Positions 44,026 through 55,629 of a stretch of 64,000 nt of DNA are shown here, piece by piece. The notes below the pieces were generated by a model that had not been told where the DNA came from, did not search any database, and was given only the letters and a program-made list of their open reading frames with translations. The first letter of the stretch is position 1. Each line of letters starts with the position of its first letter. The translations under genes and the position numbers were made by a program. The stretch comes from Chlamydiota bacterium (GTDB taxonomy: Bacteria > Chlamydiota > Chlamydiia > Chlamydiales > Rhabdochlamydiaceae): NCBI GenBank assembly GCA_022614855.1, contig JAKEHU010000019.1, positions 1 to 64,000 of the forward strand, read 5' to 3'.

Positions 44026-44900
44026 TTTTTTATCCCATGATAAATTGATGCGATACCAAAAGTTAGAGGGATCCATTTCACCTTTTTAAATCCTACTTCT
44101 TCAAGCAAACGGCAAAACTCATTTCCATAGGGAAACTCTTCAATGGTTTTATTTAGATAGCGATAAGCAGCAAAATTTTTAGAGAGGATTCCTCCAATGA
44201 GGGGAACCATATTTCGCAAGTACCAGAGGTAAAATTTTTTCAACCATTTTTGCCTAGGAAAAGAAAATTCTAAAATAAGGATAGTTCCCTTTGGCTTTAA
44301 AACTCTGTCGATTTCCTGCAAACACAGGGAAATAGATTCCATATTTCGAATTCCAAAAGAGATCGTTGCACAATCAAAAAAATGGTCTTGAACTGGAATT
44401 GCCATTGCGCTTGCCACCTTTAATTCTATTTTTTTTGCAAAGGGGGTTCTTTCGCATTTTTGTTTGCCAATTTGAACCATTTCTGAAGAAAGATCTATTC
44501 CTAGAGCATAATCAATATGAGGATTCATCCGCATCACTTCGATGAGTTGATCTCCCGTTCCTGTTGCTAAATCAAGAAGAGTTATACCGAAACAACCTGA
44601 AGAATCGGTTTTTGGCTGTGTCGGCTTCCCATCAAAATTTTCATGCTCACTCGCGCCTTGCCTACTCGGCAATGGTCGCTCGCTCCGCATCGCTCCTGCT
44701 CGAAAATTTTGAGGAGCCTCCTTGCCAAATTTCCGATTCTTCAGGTTGTTTCGGTATAAACCAGGATCATGAGGAACTAGCCTGGCCAATTTTTTCCTCC
44801 ATATTTTATCGATGAAACAAGAGAGGATGCGATTTGTCAGATCATAAGATTTAGCGATTTGATCAAATAAGAGAGGGCTATCTTTTTTTGAAAAAGTCAT
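44022..44900 (-). CDS. menG: Demethylmenaquinone methyltransferase with an in-frame repeat insertion
   Basis: MenG/UbiE methylates demethylmenaquinone with S-adenosylmethionine, the last step of the pathway. SAM motif I is LLDLATGTGD (108-117), followed by CATISFGIRNMES and LEFSFPRQKWLKKFYLWYL. The 292-residue length exceeds the usual 230-250 because residues about 48-107 are encoded by a 178-bp palindromic element; without it the protein would be about 232. The insert lies between VPHDPG and the SAM motif, in a position where a surface loop might tolerate it. The start overlaps typA by four bases. Confidence 0.9.
   Translation of the reverse strand: MTFSKKDSPLLFDQIAKSYDLTNRILSCFIDKIWRKKLARLVPHDPGLYRNNLKNRKFGKEAPQNFRAGAMRSERPLPSRQGASEHENFDGKPTQPKTDSSGCFGITLLDLATGTGDQLIEVMRMNPHIDYALGIDLSSEMVQIGKQKCERTPFAKKIELKVASAMAIPVQDHFFDCATISFGIRNMESISLCLQEIDRVLKPKGTILILEFSFPRQKWLKKFYLWYLRNMVPLIGGILSKNFAAYRYLNKTIEEFPYGNEFCRLLEEVGFKKVKWIPLTFGIASIYHGIKK
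44582..44759. repeat. Palindromic element inserted in frame in menG
   Basis: The 27-bp termini TTATACCGAAACAACCTGAA plus GAATCGG (44582-44608) and their exact complement (44733-44759) enclose nested AAATTTT-type repeats and a G+C-richer centre. On the menG strand it is open throughout and contributes about 60 residues beginning LYRNNLKNRKFGK. The length of 178 bp plus about two duplicated bases keeps frame. Confidence 0.88.
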
Positions 44901-46714
44901 TTGTCCAGTTTACGCTTGCGCTCGTTTTCTGTTAAGTAGCGTTTGCGCAAACGAAGAAAATGCGGAGTGATTTCAATGAGTTCATCTGACTGGATGAAAT
45001 CAATTGCCTGTTCTAGTGAAAATTGTCTCGGGGGAGTGAGAATGATATTTTCATCACTTCCAGCAGCACGGATATTGGTCAGCTGCTTTTCTTTTGTTAC
45101 GTTGATCACAAGATCATTATCGCGACTATTTTCTCCTACAACCATTCCTGCATATACCTCATCTCCCGGCTTGACAAACAGGGTGCCGCGATCCTGGAGA
45201 TTAAAACAGGCATATCCGGTCACTCTTCCAGTATTGATTGAAATAAAGACCCCTCTTTTTCTGCCGGGAATTTCCCCTTTCCAGTTTCCATAAGAATCAA
45301 AAACAGAAGTGAGAATTCCAAGACCTCTTGTCACGGTTAAGAATTCATTGCGATATCCCATAAGTCCTCGAGTAGGCATGAGAAATTCAAGAGAGGTAAT
45401 CCGGTGTTCATTGGTACTTAAAGCTTGCATTTCCCCTTTTCTTCTCGATAGCTCTTCGATGACCATTCCTGAAAATTCTTCCGGAACTTCTATGTGCACT
45501 CTTTCTATTGGCTCAAGTTTAGATCCTTGCTCTTCTTTGATGATTACCTGTGGTTTGGAAACCATGAATTCAAATCCCTCTCTTCGCATGGCTTCAATTA
45601 AAACTGCCAAATGAAGCTCACCACGTCCAGAGACCTGCATTGCATCTTCGCGATTAGGAATCGATCCAATTTTAAGAGAGATATTGGCTTTTTTTTCCTG
45701 CATCAACCTCTCGCGAAGTTTATTCATGGTCACATGTTTTCCATCCCTTCCTGCAAATGGGCCATTATTTACGATGATTTCAATCGATACGGTAGGAGGA
45801 GAAAGCACAATAGGAGGAAGCTGTACAACATGGGATGGATCACAAAGAGTATCCCCAATGTTTATTTCTGCCACTCCCGCAATATTGACAACATCTCCAA
45901 CTCCAGCCTCAGCCATATCTACTTTTTTAAGACCATGATAGCCCTCGATGCGAAGGATTTTGTGTTGTGACACATGGCCTTTTTCATCGATTCGGGCAAT
46001 CATTTGCCCTTTTTGAATTTTTCCTTCCAAGATTCTTCCACAGGCTTGCCTTCCGACAAATTCATCATAATTGAGTGTGGTTGCTTGCATGAGAAAGGGG
46101 AGATCTAAATTTCCTGAAGGAGGAGGAACTGCTTTGATGATGAGCTCAAATAAAGGGCGCATGTCCTTTTCAGGGTCGGAAAGATTTTTTTTTGCAAATC
46201 CTGACAGACCTGAAGCATAACAATAAGGAAAATCGAGCTGCTCATTATTGGCTCCCAATTCAACAAAAAGATCAAAAGTCAAGTTTAGCGCTCGATCAGG
46301 ATCGACATTTGGCCTATCGATTTTATTTAAAATGACGATCGGCCGAAGACCAATTTTTAAGGCTTGAGATAAGACAAACCGAGTCTGCGGCATAGGACCC
46401 TCGTTGCTATCCACAACGAGCAGAACAGAATTCACAAGTCCCAAAACCCGTTCCACCTCTCCAGAAAAATCAGCATGGCCAGGGGTATCGATAATATTTA
46501 TTTTAAAATCTTCGAAATAGATGCAGGTGTGTTTTGCGAAAATGGTGATCCCTCTCTCCTTTTCTTGGTCATAGCTGTCCATGATCCGTTCAGGAACCTT
46601 TTCATTGTCCCGAAAGATATTCGACTGCTTGAGAAGGGCGTCTAAAAGAGTTGTTTTGCCATGATCAATGTGGGCAATAATGGCAATATTTCTAATTTTT
46701 TTTGGATCAAACAT
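44897..46714 (-). CDS. typA: Ribosome-associated GTPase TypA/BipA
   Basis: A 605-residue translational GTPase that aids 50S subunit assembly and stress adaptation. The G domain shows [31 protein letters not shown] and [12 protein letters not shown]-like domains follow, and the C-terminal domain contains [12 protein letters not shown]. Length is typical. The stop overlaps the menG start as ATGA, so typA heads, or at least feeds into, the menaquinone operon. Confidence 0.95.
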   Translation of the reverse strand: MFDPKKIRNIAIIAHIDHGKTTLLDALLKQSNIFRDNEKVPERIMDSYDQEKERGITIFAKHTCIYFEDFKINIIDTPGHADFSGEVERVLGLVNSVLLVVDSNEGPMPQTRFVLSQALKIGLRPIVILNKIDRPNVDPDRALNLTFDLFVELGANNEQLDFPYCYASGLSGFAKKNLSDPEKDMRPLFELIIKAVPPPSGNLDLPFLMQATTLNYDEFVGRQACGRILEGKIQKGQMIARIDEKGHVSQHKILRIEGYHGLKKVDMAEAGVGDVVNIAGVAEINIGDTLCDPSHVVQLPPIVLSPPTVSIEIIVNNGPFAGRDGKHVTMNKLRERLMQEKKANISLKIGSIPNREDAMQVSGRGELHLAVLIEAMRREGFEFMVSKPQVIIKEEQGSKLEPIERVHIEVPEEFSGMVIEELSRRKGEMQALSTNEHRITSLEFLMPTRGLMGYRNEFLTVTRGLGILTSVFDSYGNWKGEIPGRKRGVFISINTGRVTGYACFNLQDRGTLFVKPGDEVYAGMVVGENSRDNDLVINVTKEKQLTNIRAAGSDENIILTPPRQFSLEQAIDFIQSDELIEITPHFLRLRKRYLTENERKRKLDK

Positions 46715-46782
46715 CAGCTGAGTTTATTTAAAAATCACTTTAAAAACCAGCTGGAAAGAAAAAATGGGTTTCTATACATTTA

Positions 46783-48297
46783 ATGAGACTCCTATCTTTT
46801 ATTTTAGTGAGATTAAAAATGGGAAACAATGCAGAAACAGAAACTGCTCTTCAAAATTTCCCTGATCTTGCTGCAACATCGGAACATCTGAGGGATAATA
46901 AGAGGTCTGAGCTCGATGATCTCCTTTTAGAAAAGCTTTCCTCTGCTTTTCACAAACAAACGTCTACTGTTGTCTTACATGATGTTGCAAAAATCGCTTC
47001 CGAACATTCTGCCATCGATCTTGCCTATGCAGTTCCAAGGCTGCCTCCACACGCCCGTTCTGTAATCTATGAAAATTTATCGAAGATCGAAGATAAAATC
47101 ATCTTCATGATCAATACCGATAGCAGCACAAGAATTGCTGTTTTCCGAGAAATTGCTGATGAAGAGGTAAAAAAATTAATTCACAATATGCCTCCCGATG
47201 AAGCAGTAGAGGTGCTTGAAGATTTGTCTGAACGAAGATTCCGCAAGGTCATGGATCTTCTCGACCCGAGCAAAGCAAAACGGATACGAGAAATTTACAA
47301 AAATAAGCGAAATACAGCCGGTAGGCTCATGACAAATGAATTTTTTGCCTTTCTTATGGATGTGACCATTGGACAGGCAGCCAGCTACATTCGAGATAAT
47401 CCAGGCATCGATCTGACAAGGAGAATTTTTGTCCTTAATCCATTGGGAGAAATCCTCGGATATGTTCCAGCTCGAAATCTTATTGTCAACTCTCCAGATC
47501 TACCTTTGCGCCAGGTCATGCGCTCCGTTTTGCACAAAGTCACCGTAGAGACCCCCCGAGAGGAGGTAGTGGAAATTGTCGAACGATATAAAATTTCTGC
47601 TTTGCCAGTAGTTGATAATCAAAATCGATTGATTGGAGTCATTACTTATGAAGATGTTGTTGATGCCCTTGAAGATATTCTTGATGAGACAATTGCAAGC
47701 GTAGCAGGTACCGCTGAAAAGGTTGGAGACAATGAATCTCACTTTACCAGATTTATCTCTCGAAGCCCTTGGCTCCTCGTCACCTTATTTGCAGGACTTG
47801 TCAATGTTGCGGTGATGTCCTCTTTTGAAAGTTATGAAAAAGGACTCCTCACCTTTGTCCTCTTTTTTGTCCCACTTATCACTGGAATGTCAGGAAATAT
47901 TGGAATTCAATCGAGTACCATTTTAGTTCGAAGCATGGCATTGGGTTTTTTAACCCCAGGCAATCGCAGAGAAGCCATTTCCCGAGAATTGAAAATGGGC
48001 CTTTTCACTGGGTTCGTCTTTGGAATCTTTTGTGCATTTTTAATCTATATTTTAGATTTTGTCGGTTTATGCGGCATAGAAGCGAGCCCTCTTGCCATTG
48101 GGCTCATTGTTGGAGCCGGTCTATTTGGAGCTTGTCTAACAGGTACCTTTCTTGGAGCTCTCTCTCCTTTTTTCTTTGTAAGAATCGGCATCGATCCTGC
48201 TGTTGCTTCAGGTCCAATTGTCACTGCATTCAATGATTTTCTCTCGATGTCGATCTATTTTCTCATCGCAACTGGTTTGAGTGCATTAATTTTATAA
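46783..48297 (+). CDS. mgtE: Magnesium transporter MgtE
   Basis: A homodimeric Mg2+ channel of the inner membrane. The 504-residue protein has the N domain (about 20-145, with helical repeats such as MPPDEAVEVLEDL), a CBS pair (about 150-290, ending RLIGVITYEDVVDALEDI) and five membrane helices (about 325-500) with ITGMSGNIGIQSSTI and GPIVTAFNDFLSMSIYF. An alternative start at ATG 46819 (MGNNAE) has slightly better upstream sequence. It is divergent from typA. Confidence 0.93.
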   Translation: MRLLSFILVRLKMGNNAETETALQNFPDLAATSEHLRDNKRSELDDLLLEKLSSAFHKQTSTVVLHDVAKIASEHSAIDLAYAVPRLPPHARSVIYENLSKIEDKIIFMINTDSSTRIAVFREIADEEVKKLIHNMPPDEAVEVLEDLSERRFRKVMDLLDPSKAKRIREIYKNKRNTAGRLMTNEFFAFLMDVTIGQAASYIRDNPGIDLTRRIFVLNPLGEILGYVPARNLIVNSPDLPLRQVMRSVLHKVTVETPREEVVEIVERYKISALPVVDNQNRLIGVITYEDVVDALEDILDETIASVAGTAEKVGDNESHFTRFISRSPWLLVTLFAGLVNVAVMSSFESYEKGLLTFVLFFVPLITGMSGNIGIQSSTILVRSMALGFLTPGNRREAISRELKMGLFTGFVFGIFCAFLIYILDFVGLCGIEASPLAIGLIVGAGLFGACLTGTFLGALSPFFFVRIGIDPAVASGPIVTAFNDFLSMSIYFLIATGLSALIL

Positions 48298-48366
48298 AAA
48301 TGACTTAGCTATAATGCATTAGATGTGATAATCTTTTTTTTACCCCTGCGTTTTAACAAGTTTTTT

Positions 48367-48375
48367 TGATATAAT
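48367..48375 (+). promoter_or_regulatory. Extended -10 element before the unknown gene at 48388
   Basis: TGATATAAT (48367-48375) is a perfect extended -10; no good -35 is seen. It lies 12 bases before ATG 48388, so that start would leave a very short leader, and an in-frame ATG further on may be the real one. Confidence 0.4.
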
Positions 48376-48387
48376 ATTTGCATAAAC

Positions 48388-49477
48388 ATGAGATTTTTTA
48401 TGGTTGCTTTCCCCGGTTTTCCCAAGATTTCTTTTGGCCAAATTCCAGGATTTTTCTCTTTTGAGCAAAATCCCATCTATACCATTTTTGAAAAAAGAAT
48501 TTTAAATTCGATGTCGATGACAGAAAATCTATATAAATTTGCTACTCATATTCCTATCATTTCCCCAACAATCAGAGCCATGTGCTCTTTTTTTAAATAC
48601 TGTTTTTCGCTTTTAGCTAATGTGGTTGGCTATGGGGAAAAAGAGCCGCTGACAGCAGAAGAAATTTATGCAAAGGAATATAAAGAACAAGTTACTGAAT
48701 TTGAGAAATCTCTTCAGCTATCTCACGAAAAAGAATGGAAAGAATTACGATCGCAATTAGACGAACTCATCCATGACCTCACAAAAGAACCTAGATATTC
48801 TTCTACCTTTTTTTCCATACACTCACTGCTCTATTCTGAAGTGATCAATCTTAACATAGTTCAGCAAACAAATGAAAAGAGAGGAGATCTTTTAAAAAAA
48901 ATAGAATCTTCTTCAAATGAGAAAAAAGGTGAAATAAAGAAAAAGATAGGAGAAGAATTTAACGCGTTAAATATAGACAAGTTTATTAAAACAATTAATG
49001 AATCTTTAGATGGATTATTTGAGTTTAAACTTTTTTTTTGATACGAATAGCAATACATTAACCAATAGAAACATTATTCATGATAGTTTGAAAAAGCTTA
49101 AGGAAAAATTTACAGATTTGAAACAAGAATTAGAGAAGAGTGATTTTAATTTAATAGTAGTATTAAAAAAATATATTACATTACAACAATTTTTTCATGT
49201 CTATGAGTATTTCTGGAAACCATATGAAGCGAGAGTAGAAGACAATTTATGGCGCAGAGCAAAAAATCAGCATGTGCTTGAGTTATCTACTAAATCGAAG
49301 AAAATTGATTTAAAAACTTTTATGCGGAGATATCCAACAAATGAATTTTTAACAAAAATCGATGAAAATTTGATCGATTTAAACCAAAAATTTTCTGATT
49401 ATTTTGAACGTTTTGAAAGACTTACTTTAATGGAAATTCTTAACAAGATAGAAGATAAGTTCATCAACAGTAATTAA
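48388..49477 (+). pseudogene. Hypothetical protein split by a frameshift in a T9 run
   Basis: Frame one runs from ATG 48388 to TGA 49041 (217 residues). It stops directly after nine T bases (49032-49040). Removing one T joins it smoothly to the second frame, which runs to TAA 49475-49477, giving about 362 residues with continuous helical, K/E-rich character. I do not recognise the protein. A hydrophobic stretch lies near residues 55-75 (IISPTIRAMCSFFKYCFSLL) and there are probable coiled coils afterwards. It may be a decayed gene, an assembly error in the homopolymer, or a product of transcriptional slippage. Confidence 0.6.
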
Positions 49478-49518
49478 TCATTGCGATTTTGCTTTTCATT
49501 GCCTATAGTCTGCTTTAA

Positions 49519-49689
49519 GAGAGGCGATTTGAAAACCAGATCTTCGATCTTTGAAAGATTTTTGTAATCTTTCACGTCAACCTCCTTGATCATATGCAGC
49601 TTCGCATATGACCTTTGTCAGTTGCGCGTGAAATCTTTTTCAAAAATCCTTTCAAATCTCTAAAAGGTCTAGCTTTCAAACCGCCTCTC
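49519..49689 (-). repeat. Palindromic repeat family R1, copy 2
   Basis: A 171-bp element whose reverse complement aligns with 1926-2091 through the interior, including TTTAGAGATT(T/C)GAAAGGATT and GGTCATATGCGAAGCTGCAT. Its own termini GAGAGGCGATTTGAAA and TTTCAAACCGCCTCTC pair with one mismatch but differ from copy 1's termini. It lies between the frameshifted gene and the DUF721 gene. Confidence 0.88.
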
Positions 49690-49703
49690 AGAGGTATGCA
49701 TCA

Positions 49704-50030
49704 ATGCAATATAAGAAAAAAGAGATGCAAGTGCGCAGACCAACGGGGAAACATATCAGTGATCTGATTCCCAATTATCTCAAACAAATTGAAAGAAAGA
49801 GTTTGGATCGGCCGGATCTTATTATGGCAGCATGGCCTGCGATCATCGGCAAAGAATTTGCCCCCATGACAAGAGTGATTTCCTTTGATCAAGGAATTCT
49901 TGCAATAAAAGTGAAAAATTCGAGTCTTTATAGTTTGCTTTCTGGGCAAGAAAGAGGTAAACTATTGGATGCTCTTCGAAAAAAATTCCCTTCTGTTGAA
50001 ATAAAAAATATTCGATTTTCAATAGGATAA
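49704..50030 (+). CDS. DUF721 family protein (DciA-like)
   Basis: A 108-residue protein with the DUF721 core: LIPNYLKQIERKSLD, MAAWPAIIGKEFAPMTRVIS, LAIKVKNSSLYSLLSGQERG and the final IKNIRFSIG. In other bacteria the family includes DciA, which loads the replicative helicase. It stands 16 bases upstream of gyrB, a placement conserved in Chlamydia and common elsewhere. An internal ATG (MQVRRPTG, residue 8) is an alternative start. Confidence 0.85.
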   Translation: MQYKKKEMQVRRPTGKHISDLIPNYLKQIERKSLDRPDLIMAAWPAIIGKEFAPMTRVISFDQGILAIKVKNSSLYSLLSGQERGKLLDALRKKFPSVEIKNIRFSIG

Positions 50031-50034
50031 ATAA

Positions 50035-52539
<2,505 letters not shown>

Positions 52540-52553
52540 GAGAGCGCCAAAAT

Positions 52554-55004
52554 ATGCAAAATCCAAATGAAATCATCGTGCCGCGCAATGTCGAAGAAGA
52601 AGTAAAAGAGAGCTATTTGCGCTATTCGATGTCTGTCATCATTTCGCGGGCTCTTCCCGATGTACGCGATGGACTCAAACCTTCCCAGCGAAGAATTTTA
52701 TATGCAATGCGCCAGCTCAACTTGACTCCCGGTGCAAAACATCGAAAATGTGCAAAGATTTCGGGAGATACTTCTGGGGATTACCATCCTCATGGAGAAA
52801 CCGTCATTTATCCAACACTTGTGCGAATGGCACAGAATTGGGCGATGCGCTACACCTTAGTAGATGGACAGGGAAATTATGGTTCGATTGATGGCGATCC
52901 ACCAGCAGCCATGCGCTATACCGAAGCAAGACTGACACATGCCTCTGTTGCACTCATGGAAGATTTGGAAAAAGAGACTGTGGAACTTTCTCCAAATTAT
53001 GATGAGACAAAAATGGAACCTGTTGTCTTTCCGGCAAAATTTCCCAACCTTCTTGCCAACGGCTCTTCGGGAATTGCAGTCGGTATGGCTACAAATATCC
53101 CTCCTCATAATTTAGGAGAATTGATTAGCGCCACAAAACTCATCATCGATGATCCAAAGACAACAATTGATCAAATCATCGAAGTGATGCCAGCTCCTGA
53201 TTTTCCGACAGGTGGTGTCATTTGTGGGTACAGAGGAATTCGAGAAGCCTACCACACTGGAAAAGGTAAAGTTTTGCTCCGCGCAGTGATTCGCGCAGAG
53301 GATCAAGATGGCGGCGATCGCAAAAGGCTTGTCGTCGATGAAATTCCCTACAACGTAAATAAATCTGCTCTCATCCAAAAAATTGCAGATCTCGTCAATG
53401 AAAAACAGATTCCTGGAATTTCCGATATCCGCGATGAGTCGGACAAGGATGGAATGCGCATCGTTTTTGACCTCAAAAGAGGAGAGATCCCCGACGTAAC
53501 CATCAACCAGCTCTATAAATTTACTGAGATGCAGGTCACATTTGGCTGCAACATGCTCGCTTTAGATAAAGGTCTTCCAAGGACGATGAATATCAAACAA
53601 TTCATCACCTCTTGGATCGACCATCGCATTGAAGTGGTCCGTCGCAGAACCCGTTTTGAACTTTTGAAAGCAGAAGCAAGAGCACACATTTTAGAAGGGT
53701 ACTTAAAAGCCTTAAGTCACCTCGATGAAGTAGTGAAAATGATTCGAGCAAGCCAAAATCGCGAAGAGGCAAAACATCAATTGATGAATAGATACCAGCT
53801 GACAGAAAGACAGGTAAATGCAGTCTTAGATCTTAAATTGTACCAATTGACAGGGCTTGAAAGAGAAAAAATAGAAGGTGAACATGCAGACCTCCTTAAG
53901 AAAATCGCCCATTACCGAGATATCCTTGCAAGTGAACTTTTAGTGAGAGGGATTATCAAAGGTGAGCTGGATGAACTGCAAAAACATCATGTTTCCGATA
54001 GAAAAACAAAGATCATCCCTGCTGAGGGGGAATTCAATATTGAAGATTTAATTGCAGAGGAGCAGGTGATCATCACCATTTCCGAAGATGATTATATCAA
54101 ACGCATGCCAGCCGATACCTTCCGCGAACAGAGAAGGGGTGGCGCTGGTATAATCGGCATGGACATGAAAAAAGAAACCGATGTGCTTAAAGGCGTCTAT
54201 GTCGCTTCTACCCATGATACTTTGCTCATCTTTACAAGTTTGGGCAGGTGCTACTGGTTAAAAGCCTGGCAAATTCCTGAAACAGGAAGGAGGACAAAGG
54301 GAAAGGCAATGATCAATCTTTTGGAAGATTTGCGCAGCGAAGAAAAGATTGCCACCGTACTTTGTGTGAAAGATTTTTCTGAAGAAACGAGCATCTTACT
54401 TGCAACGAAAAATGGAATTTTAAAGAAAACCCTACTTTCTTCCTTTACTTCTCCTCGTCGAAAAGGAGTATTTGCCATCAACATTGATGAAGGGGATGAG
54501 GTTATTGCTGCAAGACTTTGCAAAAAAGATCAACAAATCATGCTCTTTACTAAAAATGGGATGGCCGTTCGCTTTGATGAAAAACTGGTTCGCCCTGTTG
54601 GAAGAGTTGCGCGAGGGGTCAAAGGAGTCACACTCAAAGGAAAAGAAGATTGCGTTGTCTCCTGTGTCATCGTCGAAAATTTAGAGCAAAGCGTTCTCAT
54701 CGTCTGCGAAAAAGGGTATGGAAAGCGGTCGAAAGTCAGCGAGTTTAGACAAACCAATCGGGGCGGCGTCGGCGTCCGTTCGATCATTACAAGCGAAAGA
54801 AATGGAAAAGTCGTCGGAGCCATCACTGCCACCAATCTCGATAGCGTTGTCCTCATGTCCACATCCGGGCAAACCCTTCGCATGAATATGAAAGATGTGC
54901 GTGTGATGGGAAGATCTACGCAAGGAGTGAGACTCGTCAATTTAAAAGAGGATGACCAGGTTGTTGCAGTCCAAAGAATCGAAACCCTTGAACAACACCA
55001 GTAA
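52554..55004 (+). CDS. gyrA: DNA gyrase subunit A
   Basis: GyrA is the DNA-breaking subunit. The active-site tyrosine lies in PAAMRYTEARLTHAS (about residue 123), and the C-terminal beta-pinwheel begins with the GyrA-box QRRGGAG, which separates true gyrase from ParC. N-terminal RALPDVRDGLKPSQRRILYA is standard. Length 816 residues is normal. The gene ends inside the possible start region of tmk. Confidence 0.96.
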   Translation: MQNPNEIIVPRNVEEEVKESYLRYSMSVIISRALPDVRDGLKPSQRRILYAMRQLNLTPGAKHRKCAKISGDTSGDYHPHGETVIYPTLVRMAQNWAMRYTLVDGQGNYGSIDGDPPAAMRYTEARLTHASVALMEDLEKETVELSPNYDETKMEPVVFPAKFPNLLANGSSGIAVGMATNIPPHNLGELISATKLIIDDPKTTIDQIIEVMPAPDFPTGGVICGYRGIREAYHTGKGKVLLRAVIRAEDQDGGDRKRLVVDEIPYNVNKSALIQKIADLVNEKQIPGISDIRDESDKDGMRIVFDLKRGEIPDVTINQLYKFTEMQVTFGCNMLALDKGLPRTMNIKQFITSWIDHRIEVVRRRTRFELLKAEARAHILEGYLKALSHLDEVVKMIRASQNREEAKHQLMNRYQLTERQVNAVLDLKLYQLTGLEREKIEGEHADLLKKIAHYRDILASELLVRGIIKGELDELQKHHVSDRKTKIIPAEGEFNIEDLIAEEQVIITISEDDYIKRMPADTFREQRRGGAGIIGMDMKKETDVLKGVYVASTHDTLLIFTSLGRCYWLKAWQIPETGRRTKGKAMINLLEDLRSEEKIATVLCVKDFSEETSILLATKNGILKKTLLSSFTSPRRKGVFAINIDEGDEVIAARLCKKDQQIMLFTKNGMAVRFDEKLVRPVGRVARGVKGVTLKGKEDCVVSCVIVENLEQSVLIVCEKGYGKRSKVSEFRQTNRGGVGVRSIITSERNGKVVGAITATNLDSVVLMSTSGQTLRMNMKDVRVMGRSTQGVRLVNLKEDDQVVAVQRIETLEQHQ

Positions 55005-55629
55005 AAAAAATACTGGATTTTTCATAACGTTTGAAGGAGGAGATGGAGCTGGAAAGACCACTCTTATCGACTCCCTCTATCAGATTTTTTCCTCAAAAGG
55101 CAGAGAGGTTGTAAAAACGCGCGAACCTGGAGGAACCCTCCTCGGCGAGATGATTCGCAACATGGTTCTAAACCCTCCTAACCATGGACTGAGTCCAAGA
55201 GCAGAACTCTTTTTATTTTTAGCCGACAGGGCAGAGCATGTTGACCGCGTCGTTCTTCCCGCACTAAAAGAGGGAAAGATCGTCCTCTCAGATCGATTTA
55301 CCGATTCAACTTTAGCTTACCAGGGAGTTGGTCGCGGATTGAAAGAAGAGGTAATCAAAAGTTTTTGCGCATTTGCAGCGGATAATCTGCAACCTGATTT
55401 GACCATTTATTTAGATATCGATCCAAAAATTGGCATGAAAAGGATAAAAAAAGGTTCTCAAAAATTAGATCGAATTGAAACAGAGGGCGTTTCCTTTCAT
55501 GAAAAGATCCGCGCTGCATTTCTAAAACTTGCAGAGGAAAATAAAAAACGCATTCGCGTAATCGATGCGACAAAACCTCCCCAAGAAGTTTTAAAAGATG
55601 CATTAAGAGTCATAGATGAGCTTCAATGA
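54952..55629 (+). CDS. tmk: Thymidylate kinase
   Basis: Tmk phosphorylates dTMP to dTDP. P-loop FEGGDGAGKTTL, the DR(Y/F) motif SDRFTDSTLAYQGVGRG, and KTREPGG are present; there is a KKGSQKLDRIE lid region. The outermost start ATG 54952 overlaps gyrA by 53 bases; a TTG at 54988 would give 213 residues, closer to the family, and is a plausible true start. It overlaps the next gene by 14 bases. Confidence 0.93.
   Translation: MTRLLQSKESKPLNNTSKKNTGFFITFEGGDGAGKTTLIDSLYQIFSSKGREVVKTREPGGTLLGEMIRNMVLNPPNHGLSPRAELFLFLADRAEHVDRVVLPALKEGKIVLSDRFTDSTLAYQGVGRGLKEEVIKSFCAFAADNLQPDLTIYLDIDPKIGMKRIKKGSQKLDRIETEGVSFHEKIRAAFLKLAEENKKRIRVIDATKPPQEVLKDALRVIDELQ

Noticed and set aside
48301-48320. Second TATAAT at 48310-48315 as the promoter for 48388
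   Set aside because: It overlaps the end region of mgtE, has no -35, and the extended -10 at 48367 is better, though both are weakly supported.
49010-49477. Independent 155-residue gene
   Set aside because: Its first ATG falls inside the upstream frame and no ribosome-binding site precedes it; a single-T frameshift explains both halves better.
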